Assembly: GCA_029204225.1 (NCBI GenBank)
Contig: MU831992.1
Span: 28,938-92,937 of the forward strand
From: Diphasiastrum complanatum
Lineage: Eukaryota > Streptophyta > Lycopodiopsida > Lycopodiales > Lycopodiaceae
Direction of reading: 5' to 3'
Length of the DNA stretch: 64,000 nt
In this document: piece after piece, positions 45,821 to 57,112 of the stretch
Layout of the letters: each line of letters opens with the position of its first letter
Position numbering within the stretch: position 1 is the stretch's first letter
Translations under genes and position numbers: made by a program
Notes under the pieces: model-generated
Databases searched by the model: none
The model's input: the letters and a program-made list of their open reading frames with translations, nothing else
Told to the model about the DNA's origin: nothing

Positions 45821-48205
45821 ATGGTCTCCTCATCCTCTGAAGACTTTGGCACCAAGCAGGTGATCCAACGTGAAATCTCCGAGTCCACACAGATTTGGCC
45901 CTTCCCTTCTAACGCTCTGATCCAACCATGGCTACAGACAGTCGGCCCACTTTTTGAGGCAATGGATTTTTTCTCGGTGCTTTTCCATTCTGAGATTAAC
46001 ATGGGCCTCGCCCTTCACGTTTACGCCACCTGGGATGCGTCGAAGACAAGCTTTCACTTCCTGTACCAAGGTATCACGTACAAGGTCAGGATTAACGCAA
46101 ACTCGATGGTCACCATTGGCATTATGTCTGGTGACAGTTAGCCCATCTCCCATCGTCAGGCCAAAACTTTGATCAAACCTTTCATCACCCAAACTGCACC
46201 AGAAATTTCAATCCAGACTAACAATGGTTATTTAATAGATGCTATCACGGAACCCGTCATTCAGACGATTGCGCATCTGTTGAACAACTTTTTGGTTGTT
46301 TCAACATTTTGCAAGGACAAAATCCAGTCCAAGCTACTGAGTCAGATAGCAAAATCTTTTTTGGCATTCCCTGGCCTCTCAATTGTGCCATACGACTGGC
46401 ATAGCTTCCTCATTCATGAACTAACCACCTCCATCAAACCCAACAACCGTGAGCGTATCGCAGCAGGCCCCCTGTTGTGTAATTTTGCCTGCACAGTTCT
46501 TGAGGCGAAAGTGCGCGGTTTCCACCGCTCAACCCTTTTGTCTCCCCTCGTGCCACACACTAACCTCTATCTGCCATCTCAAGCATCCACCTCCTCTCAA
46601 CTTGCAGTTACTGACACAACGGCCAACAAACGAATGCGTGGTGTTGCCTCTTCATCTTCATCTCCACCTACTACCCGAAGACGCACAACCGCCACTGCAC
46701 TAACCACTCCATCAACCACCGCCACTTCTTCTTTTGTGCAACCCTCCACTCCTATCTTTGTTGTCACTACCCCTCTTTTTGTTCCATCCGCGACTGTTTC
46801 TGTTTCCATTCTCGTTTTCTTTGTTGATACCACTCCCATTTTTGTTCCCTTATCCACTACTCCGTCCATCACCATCGCATCCTCCATCACTCATGCCACC
46901 ACTATTGCACCCCTCACGTTTAATCCCTCCGATTCTCAGTTGTCTCCCGACACTCTGGCGTGGATGCAAGTCATCAATTTTTTACCTCCACACCAACCCA
47001 TTTCTGCTCCATCCTTGCCTTCCGTACTCCACACCACTTTAGTTCCCCTCTGTTCCTCCAATTCTCTTGTTTGGACAAACCGTCCTCACCCATGTTTCCA
47101 CTATTGCTTCTCGCACCCCACCTGTTTCGCCATCAAAGATTGTCGAGGGCAACCAACCATTGTCTGATGACACATTTGTTCAAACCATTTTCATACCATC
47201 CCCAGATCGGAGTGATCCCACCGCCCCAGATGACATCAGGTCCAACGAGAACCTGATTGAAGACGATGACGACGGAACTCCACAAGTCATCGGGGCTGAT
47301 ACCACACAAGCCCCAATAAGTGCCAGTGTACCGGCTGCTCCAACTGACTTAAAAACGACGTACCAGACTCTGGGCAAATACATCTTGGAGGTGGTAGCAG
47401 CCAAGGCTATTTTGGAAAGAAGGGTACTACACCTGGCAACAAGAAACACACAACTGTGAGCGGAACTCACCAAGCTGCAGCATAGTTGATTCCAGCTCAA
47501 CAACATGAACAAGAAATGCACCGAGAGATTGCCAAGCTGCAGCAGAAGGAAAAGGGCCTCAATCAATACATCCAAAGCCTCTCCAAAGCGCTGACTGAAG
47601 CCTCCACGAAGGTGCGGGAGCTTCAATCTGAAGCATCCCAACGGCTTGCTCCCCTCCAGGCGCAACTACAAATTTACGAAATAAAGAATACGTGCATGGG
47701 GGCGGAAGTCAAATCCCTACAAAGTGAAAAGCTTGTCTGGTTAGCTCAACTTGCACTAGAGTCAAGGCCATTATCTGAATCAGAGATGAATCTCTTTAGG
47801 CGTGAGGTGCAGATATATAGCCAGACATTAAACAGCTACCAGGTAGAGTTCGATAAATATCGGGCAAGCGTAACTCATGAGCTCGCCCAAGCCAAACAAG
47901 CTCTCAAGGTTTGCCAACAGTACATGGATAAGAAGGCCCAGCCCACCCCCGTGGTAATTCCACTGCCACCCATTTTTGACGCTGCACAGGCTAGTACGAG
48001 CCAAGACCAAAGCCAACAAGCAACCGGGGGGGTTAGTCAAGATTAAGGGTCTGAAGGCCAAGACCAAGGACCAACAGATACGGGTTTTGAGACACGAGAC
48101 CAAGGCCAAGGCGCAGATACCAACCAAAGCCAAGAGGAAGGACATGCAACATCATCCAGAGGTTTGCCAGCCGGGCCTTCCGAAGACCAAAGTCCGTGGA
48201 GGAGA
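45821..48205 (+). pseudogene. Unrecognised LTR-element protein, copy A (longest)
   Basis: The coding segments run 45821-46141, 46169-47167, about 47067-47459 and 47486-48046, with frame changes and stops between them. The N-terminal part (WPFPSNALIQPWLQTVGPLF, GLALHVYATWD, YQGITYKVRINAN) loosely resembles the putative plant transposon protein class; that is tentative. A Ser/Thr/Pro-rich region, an acidic patch and a coiled coil of about 150 residues follow (EIAKLQQKEKGLNQYIQSL, SESEMNLFRREVQIYSQTLNSYQ). The linker then runs into a sequence shared with copies B and C, and the copy is cut at about 48240. No pol domain is present. Confidence 0.55.
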
Positions 48206-48242
48206 AAATAAATAAATTCCTATCAAAGTATCCCCACGAGTC

Positions 48243-48560
48243 AAGTGAATAGCAAATGAGGATGCTTCTCTCCAAAAAGTGGTAGAGTTTCCTCCTTCTC
48301 ATTAAGCATGGAAATAGTGTACAAATGGTGTCTTTTTATAAAATGGGGAAGGCCCTTGCCCCTCAATCCTATTGGCTAATATTCACAATGATCCTATCCA
48401 TTCATCTTGGACCCAACTTGATCCAAGGGTCCACAAAAAGTACATTAAAAATCACAAGATTTATGTGAGTCCAAAATTGGACCCAACTCTAAAAAGTAAA
48501 CTCTAAGTTTAAAATTGACTTTGGGCCTCAAGTTTTATTTCAATTACAAAGGGCCCAAGT
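48243..48560 (-). repeat. LTR fragment of the coiled-coil family, inverted
   Basis: Closely matches 21150-21450 in the same direction (AGCAAATGAGGATGCTT, ATAAAATGGGGAAGGCCCTTG, TTGGACCCAACT). The adjacent coding copy A is on the plus strand, so the junction near 48240 is a rearrangement. Its start and end are missing. Confidence 0.75.
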
Positions 48561-48567
48561 CTATTAT

Positions 48568-48900
48568 TGTGGTGGCTTAGTCGTTATAGATTTCCAAAAA
48601 AATGATGAATTATGTAGTATAAAATGTTTGATCGTTACCCAAGAGAGAGGTAATGTCATCTTTTGCATGGTCAGCTCCTAACAATATACTATTTACAATC
48701 TTGTAAGGTCCTACTTTTTGCTGTTTATTAAAATGTTTAGGATATATCTGGTCCTGTAAAAAATTAATAACCTCCCTATAAATTGATGTTTCTGATTGAA
48801 TACTCATTATATGTTCATCTAAAAATTCATCAGAAATAGGTTGATGGCTCTCTTTTGGTATCAACTTTGTAGCCATTTCTAATCCTAGTATGGCAATTTT
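48568..48900 (-). repeat. Diverged LTR fragment of the 57113 Ty3 family
   Basis: The minus strand ends ...GACTAAGCCACCACA at 48568, like the LTR end at 58111, and upstream blocks match (ACTACATAATTCATCATTTT, ACCATGCAAAAG). The outer limit is approximate. An open frame at 48610-48876 is fortuitous. Confidence 0.6.
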
Positions 48901-48934
48901 GAACTTTGCTATGTTTTCTGTTAGCGTAGCAACA

Positions 48935-49715
48935 TCCCAACCAGCTATGGCTCCAACTAATCCAAGCTATGGCTGCCTCCCAACTAGCATGAACTTTGGC
49001 TCAATCCAACTAGCATGGTTTAGGAAGCTAGAATGTCGATGGTAGATAGGGTGGTGAGTATTGTGAGGGCAAGATCCACTCTTTCTTGCATTAGCTCATC
49101 TTGTTGCTAACACAAATGAGAAAATATTACTAAGAAACCCTAGATTAACAACTATGGTTGCCTCCCAACTAGTGGCTAAGATTAAATCTAAAGATGAAAC
49201 CCTAATCTTCCTTGAATCCCAACCCTTAATTTGAGGCTTTCCCTTCCAAACTAAGGTGGCTATCCTATTCTCTCTCTTGAGGCTTACCCAACCAAGAGGA
49301 GGCAACTAACTCAATAATACATTCCATACAATAGTTTACAACCAAAGGGAAGATCCACAATGGAGAGACACAAGAGAGATGGGAAGATCCAAAATGTAGA
49401 ATTCCTCTACAAGTGTTCACCTACAAACGAGCTCTCCACATTGACTTATACTTGGAGGCCCTTGTTTTACAAAGAACCGTGAAAAACTCGAAACCTGATA
49501 ATTTATTTAGATTACAAGCCGTAGTAATCTAAGTATAGAACTAAGTCACTTACAAAAGGTTCCATGGAACAAACCCCTAGTGGACCATATGGCTTATTTT
49601 TATAAGTTAGGTTCCATGGGACAATGGACCTAAGCTAGAGTCGCTTTAATTATATGACTTGAACTAATTTGAATTACCATATGGCTAGAATATTCGTAGG
49701 GAATATTAGCCTACA
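48935..49715 (+). repeat. Dispersed repeat, copy 1
   Basis: Related to 52160-52880 in the same orientation: GCTATGGCTCCA, CCCAACTAG, GTGAGTATTGTGAGGGCAAGATCCACTC-like and CAAACCCCTAGTGGACC-like blocks in the same order, ending near GGAATATTAGCCTACATT. No coding potential. It is probably an LTR or terminal segment of a Ty3-type element, since copy 2 directly follows a protease fragment. Confidence 0.6.
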
Positions 49716-50030
49716 TTGTTTGTAAAATATGTTCCCAAATATACTCCCATACTGGCTATCTCTGTTCCTGTTCTGTCAGACTTATCCCTACCGCCCCTTC
49801 TTTTGTAGGATGCCTACATGCCCCGTCAACTATTAGGGTGTATATGTCTAATTTAGATGTGATTTTCATTATGTACAAGAAATTTTCCTCTATTCCCTCT
49901 CTCTTTTTTGTGTTGGTTTTTTTTTTCTTTTTCCTTTTTCTAACAAAAAAATATTATTATTAGTTGTTTAAGGTGGAGCCCCTATCGGGTTACAGGTGTG
50001 GTTTATGCCATGTCAAAGATTCCCTCCAAT
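49716..50030. other. Spacer with T-rich stretch
   Basis: No gene. A poly-T rich segment lies at 49915-49940. Confidence 0.5.
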
Positions 50031-50462
50031 CTAATCCCCCAAATAAGTTGGTGATCTGTGATCGATATCTTCTGGAATGTTGCGTCGAGGTGGTGAAAAA
50101 TATAGATAGATTATGTGATGGGGTGGAATGGTTGTGGCAATATCCTCTAAGACCCATTCATCTATGATATCTATGTGCATGAACGGACTGTCGAGGTCAT
50201 AATGTGAACGACAGGAGGTATCGTATTCGCAATTAACAGATATACGGCTGATCATTTGGAGTTCCCATAAAAATGCTAAAAATGTTGGATCCTCATTCCC
50301 ATTCCATTTCCACATTAGTCGTGACTCTATCCACAAGTCTGATTCTTGGGGTTCCCATTCAAAACTTCGTACATAAGGATTCATTGCTTGTACTAGCGGT
50401 TCGGTCAATTCAGGCCCTCTTTCTTGAATCACTCTAATGGATCCTGATTGTTCTTGTGCCAT
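50031..50462 (-). pseudogene. ORF downstream of a Ty3 integrase tail, unknown function
   Basis: 143 residues from MAQEQSGSIRVIQERG, acidic and Trp-rich (SFEWEPQESDLWIESRLMWKW). It begins about 100 nt after the end of the integrase tail at 50562 on the same strand, the place where some plant Ty3 elements have an extra 3' ORF. No domain recognised. Confidence 0.4.
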
Positions 50463-50561
50463 AGTCGCATATTCTCAAATCCTTGTTATTTATTCTATTA
50501 TAAGTGGGTACTTGAAATAAAAACAAAAAGCTATTATACATTGTACATGAGTATTGAATTT

Positions 50562-50795
50562 TTATACATAGTAGGCTTTCAACTTGTTCAGGTTTACATG
50601 GTGCCTGAACACTTTCCCACTTAACTCTGTGAGTGTAATGGTGTTATTGTCATACAATTTTTGGATAATGTATGGTCCTCCCCATTTCATTCCAAACTTC
50701 TGCAGCATCAACTCATTTCTCGCATCATAATACAACACTAGTTGTCCCTTAGTGAACTTGTACTTTGGCATTTTCCTATCGTGTATGATTTCCAT
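50562..50795 (-). pseudogene. Ty3-type integrase C-terminal region
   Basis: 77 residues with KYKFTKGQLVLYYDARNEL, KFGMKWGGPYIIQKLYDNNT and a VNLNKLKAYYV end: the GPY/F module of Ty3 integrases, closely related to 731-1127. It is open here but lacks everything upstream, because at 50796 the strand content switches to a plus-strand Ty3 leader. Confidence 0.8.
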
Positions 50796-50818
50796 TTTTT
50801 GTACGTTTCTTGGTACAG

Positions 50819-50836
50819 TGGCGCCGATGCCGGGGG
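50819..50836 (+). other. Ty3 primer binding site (tRNA-Asp type)
   Basis: TGGCGCCGATGCCGGGGG matches, with few changes, the tRNA-Asp primer site of Athila/Tat-type plant elements and the one at 58117. It begins the 5' end of a plus-strand Ty3 copy. Its LTR is missing, replaced by the inverted integrase tail. Confidence 0.75.
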
Positions 50837-51284
50837 TAGGTTTCCACTAACAAGTATATATGCATGTTAGCTATTTCTTGCTTTTTGGAGTAGTTTTAGG
50901 TAGATTTTGGGGTGTTTAGAGTTAGTTTTCTATATTTTTCTGTGTTTGGACTATTCACAGCTAGCGGAGGAAGTGTTAGAGGGTAGAGGAGGCCTTGAAC
51001 TGCCTCTAAGGGCTTTAAATCCAAACCAACCAATAAAAAAACCAAAAAAACACACCAATCTACATTTTGCAGGAGAAAAGAGCCAAATTTTCCATCAGAT
51101 TTTGTTTTCTCCAAAACCAGTGAGAGTTAACCCTTGCACGACTGGTAGCAACTCCAGGGTACTATCCCAGACCTGCATAGAAGCCTGCGAGAGTTAGTTC
51201 CAAGAAGTTTGCAAAAAACAGAGAAAAAACCATAAAAATTCAAATAACCCTTGTAAAAAAATAAAAAAAAATGCAAATCTTCAC

Positions 51285-52145
51285 CAGCCGTCACGCGAGC
51301 ACAGAAGAGGAAGGAAGTGGCTCCTTCACCATCGCCATCGATCACTGATGACCAACCCTCAACTTCAGCGCCATATCCAAATGTGAGGGAAGAGAGGAGA
51401 CAGTACCAGAAGATAAAGCACTGGATACAAAGAGCACAAGCGGAGGAAAAAAAACAAGAAAGGGACAACCCTATGGAACCTCCTGGTGATGACGAACGAG
51501 AACCACGAACGAGCTCACCACTGTGCACTGATCAGAACGATCGGTTGCATCATCGTGAACCACCTTTTCACATAATGAAACCTGAGGAACCGTGCACTGA
51601 AATGCTCACAAGCCTGTTGGCGAGCCATGTTAGTTTACCCCTCTGAGAATTACTACGGATTGCGCGACAAGCTAAGAGCCTTTTGGCTGAATGGGCCAAA
51701 ACAGATGCTGAACCAATAGCACCAAAGCCCATATATTGTACGGGCTACGAAGAGACTAGTAATGTCCTCCACATTGGAGCAGCATGGGAGAGTGAGGAAC
51801 ACAACATCACCCTGCCAATCAAACACAAGAGATTCGAGGATGATTAGTAGATGGAGGATCAGGTGTCAATTTGATCTCCACTACTTTTTATCAAAAGTGA
51901 AATTTACACGGTTTGAAGCCAGCAAAATTTGTCATCAAGCTAGCGGATCACTCTATAAAAATAGCAGGCATGCAGTTTGTGATCACCTTTGTAGTAATGG
52001 ATATACTTGAATTTCCATCTGCATACCATGTTTTACTGGGAAGACCATGGTTGAGGACTGCGCAAGTAGTACACAACTGGGGCACGGAGAAACTCACCTT
52101 TGAGAATAGAGAACAGGCTGTGAAGGCCGATCCAACCATGTTGTA
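51285..52145 (+). pseudogene. Ty3 gag-pol junction and protease region
   Basis: The first part (TRAQKRKEVAPS, NVREERRQYQKIKHWIQRAQ, DQNDRLHHREPPFH, LLASHVSLPL) matches the two halves of the minus-strand copy around the 1464-7173 insertion and so gives the uninterrupted target sequence. After stops and frame changes near 51645 and 51845, a protease-type C-terminal part follows: KPAKFVIKLADHSIKIAG, YHVLLGRPWLRTAQVVH, the LLGRPWL flap region of Ty3 proteases. The Gag core and zinc knuckles are missing. Confidence 0.75.
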
Positions 52146-52159
52146 CTTTTCACATTCTC

Positions 52160-52880
52160 CGTTGGCTATGGCTCCATCTAGCATGACTATGGCAGTCTCC
52201 CAACTAGTCTACGCTATGTCTTCTCCAACTAGCTTGAGCAAGAGGATGGGAAGACGATAATGAGCATGGTGAGTATCCTGAGGGTAAGATCCACTCTTCT
52301 CTCTTTTCTCTCCTTAGTTTCCAACAAATGATAGCCTAACCTAAAAGATAAAACCCTAAACTAAATCTCATCCTCTAAGGCTTACCCTACTAGAGAATGG
52401 GAGGCCTAGATTAACTTAACCTATTGCCGGATGAATAATATACAATACAATGTAAAGTAACACAGTACATGAAACCACACAAGGGAGAACACTCAGAGAG
52501 AAAGATAGGCCTGTATTGCAAATGAGGTTCTTCTCGAAGATGGACTCTTCCACTCCTATATATACTTGGAGTGGTGGTCACTTACAAAAAGGCACTATGG
52601 GACTAACTTAACTTTGAATCACATTGGTGCCATGGGACAAACCCCTAATGGACCTTTGTGACTAACTTTTACATAACTTGAAATAACTGGAAACTACATA
52701 TCTATGTGGAGTGCCCATGGTAGTTTAAACTTAGAACTAAATAACTTAAGCCATTACGAATACCGCAAAAGCCTAAACTTGATGGGCAAGTTTTATGTTT
52801 AAATTCTATCCTGCTTGTATATTTAAAGATGTTCCGCAGGATAACTAAAATATTCCTTGGAATATCAGTCTACATTATCC
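52160..52880 (+). repeat. Dispersed repeat, copy 2
   Basis: Partner of 48935-49715, starting with GGCTATGGCTCCA and ending near GGAATATCAGTCTACATT. It follows the protease fragment without a gap. Confidence 0.6.
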
Positions 52881-53147
52881 CCTCTGTTAAGAATTTGGTT
52901 TTCCCATGCCAAGTGCAATGTTAAGATCCCACTCCTTATGGTGCTGGAGGAGTCAAAGTCGGTGCAGCTTGTAGATGTGAAACTGTTTGTAAAGTGCTGC
53001 TCCGTAGGAGATGAAGCTTTGAAGAAGTACGAGCATCTCCAAAAGATTTGGATTGAATCAGGTTGGAGTTGGCTCGTTGATGACTTGCTTCCAATTGCTC
53101 ATGCAAATGATTCAATGGATGATGTACACGAGCTTAGTATTTCTTGA
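52857..53147 (+). CDS. Small hypothetical ORF
   Basis: 96 codons. The second half (KSVQLVDVKLFVKCC, LKKYEHLQKIWIESGWSWLVDDLLPIAHAND) looks protein-like, but I recognise no domain. It begins inside the end of repeat copy 2. It may be part of an element protein or a gene exon. Confidence 0.2.
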   Translation: MEYQSTLSPLLRIWFSHAKCNVKIPLLMVLEESKSVQLVDVKLFVKCCSVGDEALKKYEHLQKIWIESGWSWLVDDLLPIAHANDSMDDVHELSIS

Positions 53148-53731
53148 GACATGATGTGAATGCCACACAAAGGGTTACTAAACGACAGTGAGATGAAGAT
53201 GAAGTGGGTGTGATAGGGAGTGTTGTAATCTCGGAAGTGGTGAAGGTGGATACACGGAAGAGGTTGGATGGATCAAAATTCCTTTGCTCATTCCTGTCTT
53301 TTGAAAGCACTTTTGTCAACAGAAGTTTTCCATTTGACATTTCTTGCAGCTGTTTGAATTTATTTTTTTTTGACTTAAGACATGGCTCATAATCGTTGTT
53401 GGAAACCTCTAACATCCTTGAGTTCGTTGCTTCAAATGCCAAACTATATCAATGGTATGTTGTAGATGCCGTAGATTTGTCTGCTTCATGAACACAAAGG
53501 TACTATAGCTACTTTGTTGATAGAGATCTCCGTGTAAATAAGAAGAAAGAACAAAAGAAGAAGTCTGATGTTAGTAAGCAATCAAGACGAACACAGACAG
53601 AAGCTCCACCTGCATGCGAGAAGACAACTCTATCTAGGATCAGAAGATCCATCGTCCGCTAGTGAAGCAAGACTGCTATTCGTGAGAGAACCATGTTTTC
53701 TCTCATGCCAGTGCATTGTGTGGATTCGCAT
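53148..53731. other. No gene recognised
   Basis: About 580 bp with only short, unsupported frames on both strands. Confidence 0.45.
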
Positions 53732-54070
53732 GCAGTGCTTTGAAGAAATCATAAAGAATCAATATAGATTACTTTCTTGTGTGCATGATCTCAAATATTG
53801 AATGCTTATACTGAAACGTTCATGTCTGAATTTTCTTGTTCATTTTGAATTTCGCACATTGGTTGAAACATGTTGAATGCTGTATTAATTGTGTAAACGT
53901 AGATCGGTAGTATCTGACTACACTCTGGAGGACTGTAAGAGTGATTAAACTGGCAATGCCTAGTAATCGCATCTGAACTCCATCCGAGTCCTGTAGGAGA
54001 ATTGTGACTGATTCGCCTTCGCGAAAGTTTTGTGATCGCGACTGTTTCACGAATTATTCTACTTCCCATC
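53732..54070 (+). repeat. copia LTR, inverted partner at the right window edge
   Basis: Matches 63670-64000 in reverse complement from ATGCAGTG through ATTACTTTCTTGTGTGCATGATC, AACATGTTGAATGCTGTATTAATTGTGTA-type phrases and GCCTTCGCGAAAGTTT. It ends CATCA before the first primer site. Its left border is not determined. Confidence 0.8.
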
Positions 54071-54072
54071 AG

Positions 54073-54150
54073 TGGTATTAGAGCGTATCATGTTTCTTCA
54101 GTGGTATCAGAGCATATCACGATTTGACTCTCCATCAGTAGTATCAGAGC
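54073..54150 (+). other. Three successive primer-binding-site-like sequences
   Basis: TGGTATTAGAGC (54073-54084), TGGTATCAGAGC (54102-54113) and TAGTATCAGAGC (54139-54150), each preceded by TCAG. The inverted copy at the right edge has the first two (63655-63666 and 63626-63637) with the same 29-nt spacing. The sister element at 18936 has only one, corresponding to the third here. Confidence 0.85.
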
Positions 54151-54253
54151 CCGATCACCCTGTCATATTCTGACATAGCCAAGAAGCTAGCAGATCCAAG
54201 AAACCAAGCATTCAGACAATCAACCATCAACAAGAACTAGACTTCAAGAAGCA

Positions 54254-55562
54254 ATGGCTTCAATCAGCAGCATGCAGAGCAAGATCTGCACCATACCCGA
54301 TTCTTCAAGGTCTAACTTTCTAGCCTAGAAAGTTAAGACATCCTTGATACTCAAGGGCGAAGGACTCTTCCCCTGGGTAGATGGCACTGAAGAAATGCCT
54401 ACGACAACAAGCAAAGAGCTACGCGAATGGAGGGAGAAAAACGACAATGCAGTAGCCTTGCTATCATTTTCCATCGAAGATAGCCTTACACTTGACCTGG
54501 CTACACTCTCCAAAGCCAAGGAGATGTGGGATGCACTGTTGACAAGATTTCAGACGAAATCAAGAAGCCAGATTATGATGTTGGAAGATTAGCTGAGAAA
54601 TCTCCAGTGGGACAGAAAAGACCTCACATCTTTCGTGAGAAAGATGAAGGATCTGTTTCTATCACTACACAACTCAGGAGCAGAAAATGCAGTGTCAGCT
54701 GAGAAGCAGCTCACATACTTGTTGAGAGCCTTACCCAGATCTTTCCAGATGACACGAACCCTGCTCGCATAAGATCCTACCATGAACCTCGAAAAGGCGA
54801 TTGTCAAGATTTGAGAGGAAATCGAGGCCAGAGAACACCTTGATCACAAGGATGGTTCTGACCAGGCCCTCTACGGCAACTGAGAAAAATCAAAGAAACA
54901 ATTCAAGCCTAAGAGGGAGTCGAATCAGAGGCGAGATTGTGACCAGCAAGCAAAAGGGACCAGCAAGAGCAACTGGAAGACAAAAGAGAGGTCAAAACAA
55001 CAAGATGCAGATAAGAAGGCCTACACGAGATGTAGAAGAGACTTGCACACAGTAGATACCTGTTGGCTCAATCCCAAGATTGAGTGTATCCATTGCCATA
55101 AAAGGGGTCATGCAGCCATGGATTGTCGCTTGAACCCAAGAAACAGATCAGCACAAAACAGACAAGAGAACAACAACAGTTCTTCCTATGTCGAGGAGCC
55201 TGAGAGCTCAAACATGGGCGAAGAGAACGAACGGAAACTGTTCGACCGCCTACATCTGTGAAGATGTGTGTGCAGCATCAACATCTGACACACATGAGGT
55301 GATTCTAGATTCAGGAGCCACCTCGCACTTCGTGACAATCTTGAATCTCGACAATCGCCTTTTCAAAGTTCATAGTTCTTGGAGATGGATCAAGACATCA
55401 AGTGAACAGTATTGGTTCACTTGGCTCAACACCAACGACAGAGACGACTCAAAGACGTTCTGTTCGTGCCAACTCTGCAGCAAGACTTGCTCTCTGTAGC
55501 AAGAATAGCAGATGCAGGGATGCGTGTGACATTTTCCAACGAAACATGCAACGTGATTAATG
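54254..55562 (+). pseudogene. copia Gag-protease remnant
   Basis: From MASISSMQSK: Gag (LILKGEGLFPWVDGTEE, LLRALPRSF), a knuckle CIHCHKRGHAAMDC and the protease site ILDSGATSHFV near 55307. It is close to 16826-18832. It is broken by several stops, for example 54328-54330 (Trp position), about 54590 (Gln position) and 54771, and by frame changes. It ends at 55562, where an LTR fragment starts, before any integrase. Confidence 0.85.
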
Positions 55563-55740
55563 TTGTTGGACGTATTCCCAACAAAATGTAAATAAATAAA
55601 ATCATCCAATAAAATGTGTTGCGAGGGCATGGCATCCTGCGCGTGTAAGCCCATGGCCCAATGAGCACGCAAGTGAAGTTGTAGATAAAATAATAAGCTT
55701 AGGCCCTTTGTAATTAAAATAATAGACTTGGGCCCTTTAG
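55563..55740 (+). repeat. LTR fragment of the coiled-coil family
   Basis: Begins TGTTGTTGGACGTATTCCCAAC, the same start as 21573 (minus) and 56976, and includes the shared GAGGGCATGGCATCC and GAGCACGCAAG blocks. It stops at 55740 against coding sequence, so the remaining LTR has been lost. Confidence 0.75.
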
Positions 55741-56975
55741 CAACCTGCACCAGACTCAAGGCCGCTTTCTCAATCAGAAATGAATCTTCTTCGGCGTCAG
55801 GTGCAGGTTTATAGCCAAACCTTAAACAGCTACCAAGCAGAGTTCAACAAATATCGGACAAGCGCAACTCACGAGCTAGCCCAGGCCAAGCAAGCCCTAA
55901 AGGCATGCCAAAAATTCATGGACACGAAGGCCCAGCCCACCCTCGTGATAATTCCACCACCACCGACTTTTGACCTGCACAGGTTAGTACCAACCAAGAC
56001 CAAAGCCAGCAGGCAGCAGGGGGATTTCACCAAGATCAAGGATCTGAAGGCCAAGGCCAAGGGCAGATGGATACGGCTGCTGAGATGTGAGACCAGGGCC
56101 AAGGCGTAGATACCAGTCAGAGCCAAGGTACATCATCCAGAGGTTCGCGCACGATATCTGTCAGCCGGGCCTTCCGAAGACCGAAGTCCGTGAAGAAGAA
56201 AATCAACAAATTTCTATCAAAGTATCCCCACGAGTCATCAAGAGGTAACTGACAGATATCGTTTTCAGCTCAGACCATCAAGGGCAAAGAACTGCAAGCA
56301 TTACCCGCCCTCCAACCACAACCAGAGTGGCATTAGTAGTTGTTTGAAAAGGACCCTGCGGCCATCAGGACCTACGTGACGAGTCCACAACAATTACGAG
56401 TGAACGCGCACTTCTTGCCATGTCCATGAAGATCTAAATGGGCGGAATGTCGCACCCCTCTGGACAAGATCACCCTTCAGAATTTTAATTGGTCGGTAAT
56501 ACCATCAGAATATGGGTGGACTACGGATGTAAACGCCAGAAGGGTTCTCACCGCGTTCGCCAACCAATACATCAATTGCCCTGATCCAATAGTCTGCGCG
56601 ACAGCCACTTACGCCCGGGACTTAGAACATCTGATGGAGATCAAAACTAAATGGGAGAATTTTCTCCCGTCCATATTCTTTGACATTAATAAGGCGCTAC
56701 CTTCAGACAAAGTCGAAGATCAACTGTCAATAGCTCGCGTGTATTACCGAGCTGCACTTCAGGACGATCCATGGACACGCAGATTCCAAATATGGGTCGA
56801 CCAAGATTGGCTGCGATGAGCCCACAAGTCCCTTCACATGCCCAACTTGAAGAAAGTGGACCGCCTCAACTTTATGGAGGACGTCACCACCTAGCTGAAC
56901 CAGCAAAGGCGGACAAAGAAAATGCTCTACTAAACCGGCAGAATGCCGAGGGACCGGCACTACTTCAGGTCGTGG
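55741..56975 (+). pseudogene. Unrecognised LTR-element protein, copy B
   Basis: Starts within the coiled coil (SQSEMNLLRRQVQVYSQTLN, THELAQAKQALKACQKF) and continues through a linker, KINKFLSKYPHESSRG, AQTIKGKELQALPALQPQPEW, YVTSPQQLRVNAHFLPC, NFNW, YARDLEHLMEIKTKWENFLP, SDKVEDQLSIARVYYRAAL and DPWTRRFQIWVDQDWL. Frame changes and stops break it. It parallels copy C (21574-22740) throughout and ends at the LTR start at 56976. Order and adjacency show that the segment is the 3' coding end of the element. Confidence 0.6.
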
Positions 56976-57112
56976 GTCCTGTTGTGGGGGTATTCCCAAC
57001 AAAGTGTAAATGAATAAAATCATCCAATAAAATGTGTTGCGAGGGCATGGTATCCTGTGCGTGTAAGCCCATGGCCCAATGAGCACGCAAGTGAAATTGT
57101 AAATAAAAAAAT
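56976..57112 (+). repeat. LTR start of the coiled-coil family, interrupted
   Basis: TGTTGTGGGGGTATTCCCAAC and the following 115 bp match 55563-55690. It is cut at 57112, where the Ty3 LTR begins, so that element inserted into it or joined it. Confidence 0.75.

Noticed and set aside
53134-53442. Minus-strand ORF with CLKSKKNKFKQLQEMS
   Set aside because: It vaguely resembles a copia pre-integrase phrase, but there are no flanking Pol motifs.
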